Positions 35,946-44,950 are shown, counted from the first letter of the stretch. The stretch: DNA of 64,000 nt from Hymenobacter sp. GOD-10R (GCF_035609205.1 NZ_CP141186.1:94936-158935); one strand, 5' to 3'. Notes: generated from the letters alone by a model not told the origin. Numbers and translations are program-made.

Positions 35946-36184
35946 GATGATGCCATGCAGTAGTATGCTGGCCTAGGTCATCAGTGGAGAAAAGACAGAA
36001 AATACGTAACTAGGTTGCTTGCCAGGCTATCGACGAACAGCTAGCCGAAGTTGCTGATGGCCGTCTAACCCCATGAGTAGCGTCCCCGTTTACCGAACGT
36101 TGAGTAGACAAGTAAGTGCCCGCATGTAGGCGATTGTTTTCTGTCTATTATAACTTCTTCTTTGCTAGTGTAACGCTATTCTTC

Positions 36185-38782
36185 GTGACTGATTCTCAAC
36201 TCAACTCTAGCCCCGCCGGCTTATTTACGGCTGCCGACTGGCTGACCATGCTGGAGGTATCCTTAACGGCTATCCAGCTGGCACGCCCCCTTTTTGCCCC
36301 CGATGGTCATGCTATCATTGACTTCGCCCTGGACTACACCAACCCCGCTGGGCAGCGTATGACAGGCCTTACCGGGCAGCCAGGCAGTACGTTGCTGGAT
36401 TGTTTTCCGCACGCGCAGGCAGAGGGGGTTTTCGCTTACTACCAGCGCGTGTTCGAGACAGGCGAGCTGCTCACCTATGAGGTCAATTATCAAGAGGATG
36501 GGTTGGATAACTACTTCCGGTTTAGCGCCCGGCGCAGCGGCGAGCGGCTGCTGGTAAGCTTCACCGATACCACCGAGCAGCCCCGCACCGCCGTGGAAGT
36601 GGCCCTGCGCGCGAGCCAGGCCGCCGAGCGGGCCGCTGGCGCCGACGCCGAGGCCCAGCGCCAGCGGTTTTACGAGGTGCTCATGCAACTGCCGGCCCAG
36701 GTTGCCACTTACCACGGCCCCGACCACGTGTTCTCCTTTGTCAATCCGCGCTACCAGGCCTATTTTCCGGGCCAGGCGCTGCTGGGTCGCCCCCTGCAGG
36801 AGGCCCTGCCCGAAGCCCTAGCGCAAGGCTTTGTTGGCTTGCTTGACCACGTGTTTCAGACTGGCGAGCCGTATTACAGCCCCGAGCAGGAATTTTGGCT
36901 GGGCTCGGAGAGCACCAGGCCGCCCGAGCAGCTGTTTCTGAATGCGTTTTTCTGCCCCCTGCGTGATGCGCAGGGCCGCATCGACGGCCTGCTGGACTTC
37001 TCCTACGACGTGACGGAGCAGGTGCGGGCCCGCCGGCAGGTCGAGCAGCTCAACCAGCAGCTGGAAGCCCGGGTGCAGGAGCGCACCCAAGATACGCTGG
37101 TAGCGCTGGGCACAGCCGAGCGGGAGCGCACCTTGTTGCAGACGGTCCTGACTCAGGCCCCTGTGGCGATTGGGCTTTTTCAGGGGGAGGAACTGCGCAT
37201 CACCGCGGCCAATGCGCAAATGGCGGCCATCTGGGGTCGTACTCCCGAGCAGGTGCTGAGCCAGCCGCTGCTCGACGCGGTACCCGAACTGCGCGGCCAG
37301 GGCTTCGACGAGCAGCTGCGCCAGGTGTTGCGCACGCAGGTACCGGTGCGGGGCACGGAAACCCCCGCGGTGATGCTCCGCGACGGGCAGCTACAGACTA
37401 CTTACTACACCTTCGTCTACCAGCCGCTCTACGACACCGAAGGCCGGGTACTGGGCGTGATTGACGTGGCCGTGGAGGTAACTGAGCAGGTACTGGTCCG
37501 CCAGCAGATTGAACAGCTCAACCAGGAGCTGGAAGCCCGGGTGCAGGAGCGCACCCAGCAAACCGAGCAGGCCCGCGCCGAGGCCGAAATCCAGCGCCAG
37601 CGCTTTTACGACCTGCTCATGCTACTGCCGGCCAACGTGGCGGTGAACGAAGGCCCCGACCAAGTGTTTACCCTTGTGAACCCCGGCTACCAACGCCAAG
37701 CCCCCGGACTCCACTTGCTGGGGAAGCCCATCCGGCAGGTCTGGCCCGAGTTGGTTGACCACGGCATCCTAGACGAGCTCGGCCGGGTGTACCAGACCGG
37801 CGAGCCCTTCACCGCGACCGAGATGCCAGTGCAGGTGGATTTAACGCGCACCGGCCAGCTGGAGCAGGGGTACTATACCTTCTTTTTCCTGCCCTTGCGC
37901 GATGCGCAGGGCCAGCTAAATGGGGTGCTGAATTTTTCCTACAATGTCACCGACTCCGTGGTTGCCCGCCAGCAGGTCGAGCGCCTCAATAAGGAGTTGG
38001 AAACCCGCGTGCAAGCGCGTACCGAGGAACTAGCCGCCGTTAACAACGCGCTGACGACTACCAACAAGGAACTGTTCGACAGCAACCGCCAGCTCACGCG
38101 CTCTAACGTGGACCTGGATACCTTTGTCTATACGGCCTCGCACGACCTGAAAGCGCCCATCACCAACATTGAGAGCATCCTGCTGGCCCTGCGCGACACG
38201 CTGCCCGCGGCGGTGCAGCAGGACGAGGTGGTGGCCCATTTGCTCGACTTACTCAATCAAACGGTAGGGCGCTTTCAACTCACCATCGGCCAGCTCACGG
38301 ATATCTCCCGCCTGCAACTGGTTCACGCCGGCCCGGCCGAGCCGGTCGTGCTGGCCCGCGTCGTGGAGAACGTGCGCCTGGACCTGGTGCCCGCTATCGG
38401 GGCTGCCGACGTGCGGCTGAGCGTCGAAGTAGCCCCCGACCTGGTCGTGTCCTTCTCGCCGGCTAACCTGCGCTCCATCATCTACAACCTGCTCAGCAAC
38501 GCCGTCAAGTACCGCGCCCTGGACCGACCCGCCCAGGTGCGCGTGCACGCCGCGCAAACGGCGTCCGAGGTGATGCTCACGGTGCAGGATAATGGGCTGG
38601 GCATGAGTGCAGTGCAGCAGCGCCAGCTCTTTGGCCTCTTCCAGCGCCTGCACACCCACGTGGAGGGCACCGGCGTCGGCCTCTACATCACCAAGCGCCT
38701 TATAGAGAACGCCGGCGGTACTATTACCGTGCAGAGCCAGCCGGGCGTGGGCACCATCTTTACTGTCACCCTTCCCACCTAG
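36185..38782 (+). CDS. Three-PAS sensor histidine kinase
   Basis: A cytosolic kinase, 865 aa from the GTG at 36185 (TDSQLNSSPAG). A longer version from another GTG at 36116 cannot be excluded. A degenerate PAS-like head is followed by three PAS modules (about 36640, 37130 and 37590). Each is followed by a near-copy of the coiled coil reading VEQLNQELEARVQERTQ. The kinase core has HisKA with the phospho-acceptor His653 (TASHDLKAPITNIES), then an ATPase domain with NLLSNAVKYR, DNGLGM and GTGVGLYITKRL. No transmembrane helix was seen, so the signal is internal. The response regulator begins 10 bp later, so they form a two-component pair. Confidence 0.92.
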   Translation: MTDSQLNSSPAGLFTAADWLTMLEVSLTAIQLARPLFAPDGHAIIDFALDYTNPAGQRMTGLTGQPGSTLLDCFPHAQAEGVFAYYQRVFETGELLTYEVNYQEDGLDNYFRFSARRSGERLLVSFTDTTEQPRTAVEVALRASQAAERAAGADAEAQRQRFYEVLMQLPAQVATYHGPDHVFSFVNPRYQAYFPGQALLGRPLQEALPEALAQGFVGLLDHVFQTGEPYYSPEQEFWLGSESTRPPEQLFLNAFFCPLRDAQGRIDGLLDFSYDVTEQVRARRQVEQLNQQLEARVQERTQDTLVALGTAERERTLLQTVLTQAPVAIGLFQGEELRITAANAQMAAIWGRTPEQVLSQPLLDAVPELRGQGFDEQLRQVLRTQVPVRGTETPAVMLRDGQLQTTYYTFVYQPLYDTEGRVLGVIDVAVEVTEQVLVRQQIEQLNQELEARVQERTQQTEQARAEAEIQRQRFYDLLMLLPANVAVNEGPDQVFTLVNPGYQRQAPGLHLLGKPIRQVWPELVDHGILDELGRVYQTGEPFTATEMPVQVDLTRTGQLEQGYYTFFFLPLRDAQGQLNGVLNFSYNVTDSVVARQQVERLNKELETRVQARTEELAAVNNALTTTNKELFDSNRQLTRSNVDLDTFVYTASHDLKAPITNIESILLALRDTLPAAVQQDEVVAHLLDLLNQTVGRFQLTIGQLTDISRLQLVHAGPAEPVVLARVVENVRLDLVPAIGAADVRLSVEVAPDLVVSFSPANLRSIIYNLLSNAVKYRALDRPAQVRVHAAQTASEVMLTVQDNGLGMSAVQQRQLFGLFQRLHTHVEGTGVGLYITKRLIENAGGTITVQSQPGVGTIFTVTLPT

Positions 38783-38792
38783 CGCCCAATCA

Positions 38793-39221
38793 ATGCCTAT
38801 CTTAGCCAGTGTGCTCTTAGTCGATGACGACAGCACGACCAACTTCTTGAATAAGCTCTTGCTCACCCGCATGGAAGTCGCCGAGCAGGTGCTCGTGGCC
38901 GAGGATGGCGAGCAGGCTTTGCGCACGGTGGTACAAAGCTGTGTGGACTCGACGGCCCCTGCCTGTCCGCAGTTGATCCTGTTAGACATGAACATGCCCG
39001 TGATGAATGGACTGGCTTTTCTGGAAATGTATGTGCAACTGCCGCTCGCCCAGCGGCAGGCCATTGTCATTGTCCTGCTCACGACCTCGCTGCACGAGCG
39101 CGACCTAGCGCACGCCCAGCAACTCCCCATTGCCGGTTTCCTCAACAAGCCCCTTACCCGGGAGAAGGTACAGGCTATACTGCAGCAGCACTTTGGCGAA
39201 GAGCTTCGTGCAGAACGATAG
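38793..39221 (+). CDS. Single-domain response regulator
   Basis: A 142-aa receiver-only protein. The acidic pocket is LLVDDDS, the phospho-acceptor is Asp65 in LLDMNMPVMNG, the switch threonine is in LLTTS, and the conserved lysine is in NKPLT. It lacks an output domain and probably relays phosphate or acts by protein contact. It lies 10 bp after the PAS kinase. This subtype (Rcp1-like, with an extended loop before the Asp) is often paired with light- or redox-sensing kinases. Confidence 0.92.
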   Translation: MPILASVLLVDDDSTTNFLNKLLLTRMEVAEQVLVAEDGEQALRTVVQSCVDSTAPACPQLILLDMNMPVMNGLAFLEMYVQLPLAQRQAIVIVLLTTSLHERDLAHAQQLPIAGFLNKPLTREKVQAILQQHFGEELRAER

Positions 39222-39340
39222 CAAGGGTATACCCTTCGTTGGTGAGCAGGTGCCTGTTTTTTAACATGCTTACAGTGTCCAACTACTTACTTTCATGGAT
39301 GACTGCCTCTCCATAGATTAAGAAGAAGGCAGCTGTCGTA

Positions 39341-39360
39341 AAGCCCGAAATTTCGGGTTT
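39341..39360. terminator. Short hairpin between response regulator and BLUF gene
   Basis: AAGCCCGAAA and TTTCGGGTTT form an almost perfect 20-bp palindrome with G-U pairing. It lies between two convergent genes, as expected for a shared terminator. Confidence 0.5.
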
Positions 39361-39412
39361 CATGAAACTGTCTAAAGCTAACTAGAAGGCGTTGCTGGAT
39401 TAATGGCTGTAC

Positions 39413-39994
39413 TCACGCTTGGCTGAAGGCTTCCAGCAAGGTGCGCAAGTGCGAATCCCGTACGTATTGCTCGGCGAGGGAAGCGCTATGGGTCGTCTGC
39501 TGCAAACTCGTCAGCACCCAGTGAAATTCGCCTTCTTCCGCAGTGATGAAAGCCATCTGCCAATCGGCAAAGAAGCGCTGCGCATCGTAAGCCGTACTCA
39601 GGGTAGTCACTTGCCGGTGGCGGGGGTCACGCTGGATGCGAGCGTAGAGCAGGTCGACCTGCGCGGCTGTGCCCTCCAGCAGCTGCACAAACTGGCGGTC
39701 ACTGTAGCACAGCAGGCCGGTGATGCCGTGCTGCTCGTTCCAGGCCCGGGCTTCGGCCAGCAGCTCGCTGAGTGCTTCCTCACGGAAGGCTTGCGTGGCC
39801 CGACTGCGGTAGAGCACGTGCTTGACGCGCTCATCGAGCAGCCGAAGCACCTGTTCCAGCGAGAGGGCGCCCACGGCATACTCATCCAGCAGCCCTTGTT
39901 CGTAGGCCTGGGGTTCCAGGGGCGTATTGGCGGCCAGGGCGGTGGCCCAGGCAATGGCCCGGCGCCGCGCGGCTTCCGTTGACAGATCGTTCAT
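39413..39994 (-). CDS. BLUF photoreceptor with N-terminal helical module
   Basis: A 193-aa protein. Residues 1-57 are helical (YEQGLLDEYAVGALSLEQVL), a Y-x2-G-x-L-S pattern like that in VbhA-type antitoxin domains. The BLUF domain follows with Tyr62, Asn86, Gln104 (QFVQLLEG), Trp145 and Met147, so flavin photochemistry should be intact. The N-terminal extension is unusual, as most short BLUF proteins start with the flavin fold. A similar helical segment makes up the small gene at 41899. It is convergent with the kinase/regulator pair and probably forms its own transcript. The partner bound by the helical part is unknown. Confidence 0.9.
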   Translation of the reverse strand: MNDLSTEAARRRAIAWATALAANTPLEPQAYEQGLLDEYAVGALSLEQVLRLLDERVKHVLYRSRATQAFREEALSELLAEARAWNEQHGITGLLCYSDRQFVQLLEGTAAQVDLLYARIQRDPRHRQVTTLSTAYDAQRFFADWQMAFITAEEGEFHWVLTSLQQTTHSASLAEQYVRDSHLRTLLEAFSQA

Positions 39995-40257
39995 CCTTTT
40001 TATACGGCGGCGCCCTCGCCGCTACTAGGAATGAAGGCCGGATAACTACTTATTTATCGACGCATAACTACGGAATAACGGGCAAAAAGCGAGGCCTTGC
40101 GTATTCTCTCGGCTTTCGCTCAGTAGGAGCGGCTAGAGTATGGGCAATCTATAATCCCCTATCACCGTGGGCTGGGCACGGCATTGGTTCAGGTGTTTGT
40201 CTGGACTAGTAAACGCCTTGCCTCGTTGAGCACGGCCTTGCTCGCCTACGAGAGAAG

Positions 40258-40512
40258 CTAGCCCACCGTATCCAAGGCTCGCAGCAGCACGCTCAGAATC
40301 TGGCGCTGGCCCACCCGGTGTTCTTCCTCGGGATACGCTTGCAGGTAAGCCGCGCACAAGGCTTGCCCGTACTCCAGTGCCCCTTGATGGTGTAAGCGCT
40401 TCCGATCGAGCACCACGGACCACCACGCTTTTTGCAGGTGGTAGGCGGGATTCAACCACAAGTGGTCCTTCTCTACAAAGGCAAACAAGACATCGCCCAG
40501 CGCAGACTGCAT
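40258..40512 (-). CDS. Hypothetical 84-aa protein
   Basis: A small soluble protein with good codon use for this genome and a balanced composition: LWLNPAYHLQKAWWSVVLDR, then an acidic/His helix AYPEEEHRVGQRQI. No family is recognised. It sits alone between two BLUF genes on the minus strand, upstream of the 39413 gene with a 263-bp gap. It may belong to that group or be a lineage-specific gene. Confidence 0.5.
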   Translation of the reverse strand: MQSALGDVLFAFVEKDHLWLNPAYHLQKAWWSVVLDRKRLHHQGALEYGQALCAAYLQAYPEEEHRVGQRQILSVLLRALDTVG

Positions 40513-41295
40513 GCTCCAAGATAAAAATACCCACTTACTAAACTAAGCAGCAGGAGCTTATCGCCTAGGATTGAGCCACAACGTTCTGCATCCCGGCGAC
40601 GGACTACTGCCGCCGGTGCGCATTACGTAGGCTGCAACAGCCACAGCAAGCCGGCGAGCAAGGCACTCCCGAGCAGTCGTTGGCGCAGCGTATAATAGCG
40701 CGTGCTCCGGGTGGACAAGGGCTTCGCAGGCAGCGTCCCGCTGTGACGTTGAAAAAGCCAGTTTCTGTACTCATGGCCACGCCTAGAAAGCTGGAGGCCA
40801 TGAGAGGAGCCAGCTAACGCCGACCACATCACGGACGCATTTGGCGGCTTATGTATTGACGGCGGGGTAGCGCTGCTCGGCTTGCGTGAGAAGAGAGAAA
40901 CGCGCCGACAAGGAGTCGTTACGGGAAAAAATTGGACCTGCTATTTGACGTATCTAATTGACAGCCAAAATCCTGTATCAATGACAGGAACGGCCTGCCT
41001 AAGTAACCGGGGACAACGTAGCGCAGATAATTGCGTACATTAAGCCTGCCAGTACGGAGAAGAAGTCCGGACAAATCTGCTCCTAGTTGCGCAGCAGGCA
41101 GTCGTTTACCTAGATGCAGCCTGGAGGCTGTCGCAGACCAAAAGTCCTGTCTCGCTCCAGCCTTCAGGTAGCGGTCGTCTACGGTCTTGGCGGCAGCGAG
41201 CAGCGATTCTATCGGACTGGAAGCATGTGGTCGTCTCGCGCCGGGTGCTCGGCGACGGTTGCGAGAAGAGTGCTCGGTTACATGACTTTACTAGC
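40513..41295. other. Gap without a supported gene
   Basis: Minus-strand frames near 40623-40832 end in a hydrophobic stretch (RLLGSALLAGLLWLLQP) and might be the relic of a membrane protein. The sequence before that stretch looks random. Nothing else is convincing. Confidence 0.35.
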
Positions 41296-41712
41296 ATGCT
41301 CTACTCACTGGTGTATACGAGTCAGGCGACCACGCGACTCGGTGCGGCCGACGTACAAGGGTTAGTGGCAACGGCGCGGGTGTACAACGCATCTCACCAC
41401 CTGACGGGGGTGTTATTTTACAGCGAGGGACAGTTTCTGCAGGTGCTGGAAGGCGAGCGGACCGAAGTTGAGGCGCTCTTTGCCAAGATTCAGCGCGATC
41501 CGCGCCACCACCAGGTGCAGGTACGGCGAGAGGAGATGGTGCGGCGGCGCGAGTTTCCCTACTGGGGCATGGGCCTGAGTTTCGTACCGGTGGGCGTGTT
41601 TACCCGGCTTGAGCAGTTTATTCCGCCCCGGCTGGGAGACGGCATGGCAAGGGAAGCGCCGCGGCCCAGTCTCCGCGGCTTGTTGCAGCCGTTCGTGCGG
41701 CAGCAGCGGTAG
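41296..41712 (+). CDS. BLUF blue-light photoreceptor, third
   Basis: A 138-aa short BLUF protein from the ATG at 41296 (MLYSLVYTS). Starting at the earlier ATG at 41227 would add 23 non-family residues. Photocycle residues are Tyr7, Asn31, Gln49 (GQFLQVLEG), Trp90 and Met92. The C-terminal helices end in a basic tail (LLQPFVRQQR). It has no output domain. It is one of three such genes within 8 kb, each divergent enough to be an old duplicate rather than a recent copy. Confidence 0.92.
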   Translation: MLYSLVYTSQATTRLGAADVQGLVATARVYNASHHLTGVLFYSEGQFLQVLEGERTEVEALFAKIQRDPRHHQVQVRREEMVRRREFPYWGMGLSFVPVGVFTRLEQFIPPRLGDGMAREAPRPSLRGLLQPFVRQQR

Positions 41713-41898
41713 CCAGCAAGTAAGCGCCGGAACCCTCGAGTTGGAATAGATACCTAAACAGCTCAGCAACAATCTACTAAGGTAACGGCGGGGTGCGCCT
41801 CTCAAATCCCGTATTTACGGCAAGCACATTCCCGCGTTTATACGGGCGTGTTCCCTCACCGGGGCCGGTACCTTTAGAGAACCTTTTCTTCTTTTGGT

Positions 41899-42219
41899 AT
41901 GGCCTACAATCGTAAGTTCGGACCCGCCGCCCAAACGCCGCAGCAACGCGCGCACATTCTGCACCAACTGCTCATCTTGGCCGCCGAAGCGCACGGCAAG
42001 CCCTCGCCGCACGACCAGCACTTATATCAGCGCTATGTCGCGGGAGAGTTGAGCTGGGTAGAGATACTCGCTTTTCAAGAAGCAAGGAAGGGCTGGAGCG
42101 GTTTGCGCGCAAGCCCGGCGAGGACTAGTTTGCCCGCTGGCAAGTACGTCGTCGACCATGCTACGAGCCGCTGCCGGTCCCGGTGTTCACCTGCTTTGCT
42201 CCCCTCTGCTGATGCGTAA
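41899..42219 (+). CDS. Small helical protein, possibly frameshifted
   Basis: The first about 65 residues are helical (RAHILHQLLILAAEAHG, LYQRYVAGELSWVEILAFQE) and resemble the N-terminal module of the BLUF protein at 39413. After about 42087 the composition changes. A different frame would instead continue EGLERFARKPGED and then stop at about 42126. A one-base deletion near 42090 is therefore likely, and the natural product may be about 75 aa. The pattern recalls VbhA-like antitoxin domains, which pair with Fic enzymes, but no toxin is adjacent. Confidence 0.45.
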   Translation: MAYNRKFGPAAQTPQQRAHILHQLLILAAEAHGKPSPHDQHLYQRYVAGELSWVEILAFQEARKGWSGLRASPARTSLPAGKYVVDHATSRCRSRCSPALLPSADA

Positions 42220-42502
42220 ACGTACTTCTTTCCCCGTATGCAGTGCGACCCTCGCCACGCAACGTACCGCCTTTTGGCAAGGCGTGGCACAACTCGAGCA
42301 CAAGTATGAGGCCTACTTCCAGAGCACGCCCTCGCGGCGGAGCGTTTGGCCAGCGCACCAGCCTTCGACGCTAGCCGAGAACCTGGTGCTGCAATGTCAG
42401 ATCGCCCCGGTGCGCTTGAGTTTACACCCTAGCTTGCCCAAGGAGATTGTCGAGGATAGGCAGACCTCGTTTCAGCAGATCTTTGGCTGCTACGCCTGCT
42501 AG
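42212..42502 (+). CDS. Hypothetical 96-aa protein
   Basis: A frame with codon use like its neighbours: WQGVAQLEHKYEAYFQSTPS, WPAHQPSTLAENLVLQCQ and LSLHPSLPKEIVED segments. No family is recognised. The start at 42212 was chosen because the upstream part of the longer frame overlaps poor sequence. The region is decaying, so this may itself be a fragment. Confidence 0.4.
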   Translation: MRKRTSFPVCSATLATQRTAFWQGVAQLEHKYEAYFQSTPSRRSVWPAHQPSTLAENLVLQCQIAPVRLSLHPSLPKEIVEDRQTSFQQIFGCYAC

Positions 42503-42638
42503 GCCATTCGGGTCGCGCAAAGAAATGATCAGGGAGACCCTGCATTTCTCTGTACCAGCGCGATCGGGCTGCCTGTTGCTCCCTGGCAGCAAGTACACTT
42601 TCTCGCCGAGCAACAGAGTACCGGCATGTCGCGCGTGG

Positions 42639-42939
42639 TTACTGCTGAGCTACGAGCCACGCCATGGCGAGGGGTTCCTGGTCAGAGGTGCGGTAGACGA
42701 CTGGGAACTGCTGCATGGTCTTCTTGCCGAGTAGCGTGCGTGTTCACCCGAGCCAGTGCCTGACAGGCGCTGAGCACGGCCCGGAGTAGCCAGTCGAGCA
42801 GGAACCAACTGGTATCTGCCGCGGAGAAGGGCCCCAAGCGGCGTTGATCAATCAGGACCTGGTGTCCACCGGTAGGGTATAGTTGGCCCAAGAAGGCGTC
42901 GAAAGCCGTACGCAAAGCCGAGGAACATGCGCCCGGCAA
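42639..42939 (-). pseudogene. Broken STAS-like gene
   Basis: One frame gives QLYPTGGHQVLIDQRRLG and SWFLLDWLLRAVLSA, the centre of the same family as the genes at 19914 and 51569. The family's C-terminal segment appears in another frame as FPVVYRTSDQEPLAMAWL, ending with the stop at 42639. A frameshift near 42740 and a missing N-terminus make this a pseudogene. Confidence 0.55.
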
Positions 42940-43386
42940 CTAAACGAAGTGCACAAAACCCAGGGGATGCTAGTAAATGTGCGTTGCCTCATTCGCAAAC
43001 TAGCAGGAAGTCCTTACTATACGAGTAGCCATCAACCGGAAGGAAAGAAGGAAGGTGGCCGCAAGTACTACAGAATTCTACTAGGCCGCGCTATGGCTTG
43101 CACGTTATGGTAATCACCAAGGAGCATGCTGTGGCAGGCTCTTTGCCTAAGAGTTGATCATGCGACACGCTGCCTCTTCCCCTCAGCCCTTCTGGTACCG
43201 TGCCGCTACACCAGTGCGGCCCTAACGCCGGCTTGTCCTTCAAGCTGAAGACAAGCATCGTAACGATCTCTCGTTGTTTGAGTAAACGAGCTTATCAAAG
43301 ACCAAAGTGCTTTTCCACTAAAAAAGCCCAACTAGCAGCCGGGCCTTTTGTAGTAGCTGAAGACACCAGGTACGGGTCCGTTTGGC
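42940..43386. other. Degraded gap, terminator only
   Basis: No gene is supported in these 447 bp. The only clear structure is the hairpin at 43318, which serves the minus-strand gene to its right. Confidence 0.45.
43318..43353 (-). terminator. Terminator of the 43387 gene
   Basis: On the minus strand a GGCCCGGCTGC...GGGC stem ends in TTTTTT, 34 bp past the stop of the gene at 43387. It is very similar to the hairpin at 35549. Confidence 0.7.
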
Positions 43387-44070
43387 TTAGAAGATAAACC
43401 AGCGGTGCTTTTTGACGTGCTTGGCTTTCACTTGAGGAACAAGGGTCATGTTTTCGGTGGTGCCGCCTTTTACCTGTACTTCTTCGTCGGTGTAGCCGCC
43501 GTAGCCATATTGCAGCGTAACGGGCTGGTTCGCGGGTACACGCAGCAGGTATTCGCCCTTCGCGTCGGTGCTCACGCCGTAGAAGCTGCCCTTTTGCAGG
43601 ACGGTGGCGCCTACCAGCGGCTTGCCTTCTTCGTCCAGGATACGGCCGCGGACCGTGGCCACGCGCAGCAAGCTCGCGGAGCCTTCGGTTTCGGCGGCGG
43701 CCATCGTCGACGACGCGAGGGGGGAAGTCGCCTCCGTCGTGGTGGGGCGACTCGAGCCGGCAAAGACGGCGCTACCCACGAGCGCGGTGCCCACGACCAG
43801 GGCTGCGGCCCGCTGGCGGAAACGCTGGGGCTCGGTGCGGAGCAGATCAAACTGCCGTTGTACCCAACCCACGGCTTGTACATCATGCCCTTTGCCTTTG
43901 AGCTCGTAGAAGCGACGGAGCGTCGCATCCGCTTGTTGGCTGTTGGCTTTGATATAGGCGTCGACGGCTTCGGTATTTTTGCTGGACAGATCGCCGCGCA
44001 AATAAGCATCGCGGTAAGCAGGGAGGAGGGTACCGGTAACGGGGTGGAAGGGGGAAGCGTGAAGTTTCAT
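43387..44070 (-). CDS. Membrane protein with carboxypeptidase-regulatory-like domain
   Basis: A 227-aa single-span protein. Residues 1-75 are a helical cytoplasmic part resembling small zinc-free anti-sigma-type heads (LLPAYRDAYLRGDLSSKNTE, then ATLRRFYELKGKG). A transmembrane helix follows at about 86-105 (AAALVVGTALVGSAVFAG). After a Ser/Thr/Ala linker a carboxypeptidase-regulatory-like beta sandwich lies in the periplasm (GRILDEEGKPLVGATVLQ, VSTDAKGEYLLRVP), with a basic C-terminus. It might relay envelope signals, but no sigma-factor gene is adjacent. Its upstream region holds a 28-bp AT-only palindrome at 44135. Confidence 0.75.
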   Translation of the reverse strand: MKLHASPFHPVTGTLLPAYRDAYLRGDLSSKNTEAVDAYIKANSQQADATLRRFYELKGKGHDVQAVGWVQRQFDLLRTEPQRFRQRAAALVVGTALVGSAVFAGSSRPTTTEATSPLASSTMAAAETEGSASLLRVATVRGRILDEEGKPLVGATVLQKGSFYGVSTDAKGEYLLRVPANQPVTLQYGYGGYTDEEVQVKGGTTENMTLVPQVKAKHVKKHRWFIF

Positions 44071-44134
44071 ACGAATGTTGCAGAGAAGGGATAGAAGGGG
44101 ACAGCGGTGCTCTTGAAAGCGACAGCAAGTTCCA

Positions 44135-44162
44135 TATAATATTTATAAATATAAATATTATA
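44135..44162. promoter_or_regulatory. 28-bp AT-only palindrome
   Basis: TATAATATTTATA and its complement flank a central AA. It lies 65-92 bp upstream of the start at 44070, where a promoter is expected. It could be an operator, or a promoter-melting element. Confidence 0.4.
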
Positions 44163-44630
44163 ATGTATAGTATTAGAAAAATCAAAATCCACTTTTTGTA
44201 CTGATGCCGGTTCTGTTAGGCCTACGATGCCTTTCTACTGCATTACTGGCCATCAAACTCTCTTGGCAATAAAGTCTGCGTAAACAGATTCCTAAAAATA
44301 TACAAAATTCCTATTTTGAGAATAATGCACGCAAATCGCTTTTTATCAGTTATTTAGCACTATATCCAGAATAAATTGAACCGCTTATCTGCTTTGTTAT
44401 TTACTAGGTGGCTTACAAACTACTTTTCCACATCATAGTGAATCGTCCGTTCAGGCAGGGCGCAGCAACTCTTCCGAGCTCCGGTGGCTTTTATCTCATA
44501 ATGGGAAACAAGCCCAGCAAGTGGGGAGGAGATGTATTAAATTATCTTAATGTTTCCTCTAGGTCGCGCTGCTACCCTCTTGTAAGTTTGCGCCGTTATT
44601 ATCTGTTATTCGTAAGTTGCTCTTAAACGT

Positions 44631-44665
44631 AAGAAAGCTCAGCAGCTACGCTGGGTTTTCTTTTT
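44631..44665 (+). terminator. Orphan intrinsic terminator
   Basis: AAAGCTCAGC and GCTGGGTTTT pair (with G-U) around a six-base loop and are followed by CTTTTT. No supported gene precedes it on this strand. Confidence 0.6.
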
Positions 44666-44778
44666 AGCTAGACTTAGGTATAGTGCGCCAGCAAAGAAGT
44701 CATACCACTGTTGCCTTGCAAGCTCACAATTGACTGAGAGCCCTGCCTTCCAGACCGAATGCTTGTCCACTTAGGGAG

Positions 44779-44907
44779 GTTGGCAGTGGCAACTTTCCTG
44801 GTCTGGTCGACGCTAAATTCGAAATCAGCCACTACATCACTTACTTAAACGCTGAACGACGTCATTCTTTGCTTGGCTATCAAACCCCCAATCACTTAGA
44901 AATTTAA
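44779..44907 (+). pseudogene. C-terminal relic of an IS3-type transposase
   Basis: The frame reads GNFPGLVDAKFEISHYITYL, then NAERRHSLLGYQTPNHLEI and a stop. This is the end of the DDE domain of IS3-family OrfB, including the conserved RRHSxLGY segment. Upstream parts are missing. A terminus-like stretch (GTGTTCGGCTTAGCTAA) follows. Confidence 0.8.
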
Positions 44908-44950
44908 TTTTAAACAATGTCCCTTTGGTGTTCGGCTTAGCTAACCCACC

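Larger units (their letters stand above)
34918..36184. other. 1.3-kb gap with one small ORF and hairpins
   Basis: No standard-size gene is supported. A hairpin lies at 35344-35375 (arms TTGCACGCG and CGCGTGCAA). A small ORF at 35431 is followed by a terminator, and a second strong hairpin is at 35908. Longer frames at 34987 and 35180 have random-looking composition. Confidence 0.5.
44071..44778. other. AT-rich gap with palindrome and orphan terminator
   Basis: About 700 bp containing the AT palindrome at 44135 and a plus-strand terminator at 44631. A 72-codon frame (44408-44626) ends just before that terminator but has no protein-like composition. A small RNA is conceivable. Confidence 0.4.

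Noticed and set aside
40623..40832. 69-aa minus-strand frame with a hydrophobic end
   Set aside because: Only the last 20 residues look protein-like; the rest is random in composition, so it is noted in the gap entry only.
41899..42219. Treating the small helical protein as antitoxin of the Fic enzyme at 59423
   Set aside because: They are 17 kb apart, and the Fic enzyme already carries its own inhibitory helix.
44408..44626. 72-aa frame before the orphan terminator
   Set aside because: GTG start and poor composition; kept only as a possible transcript.
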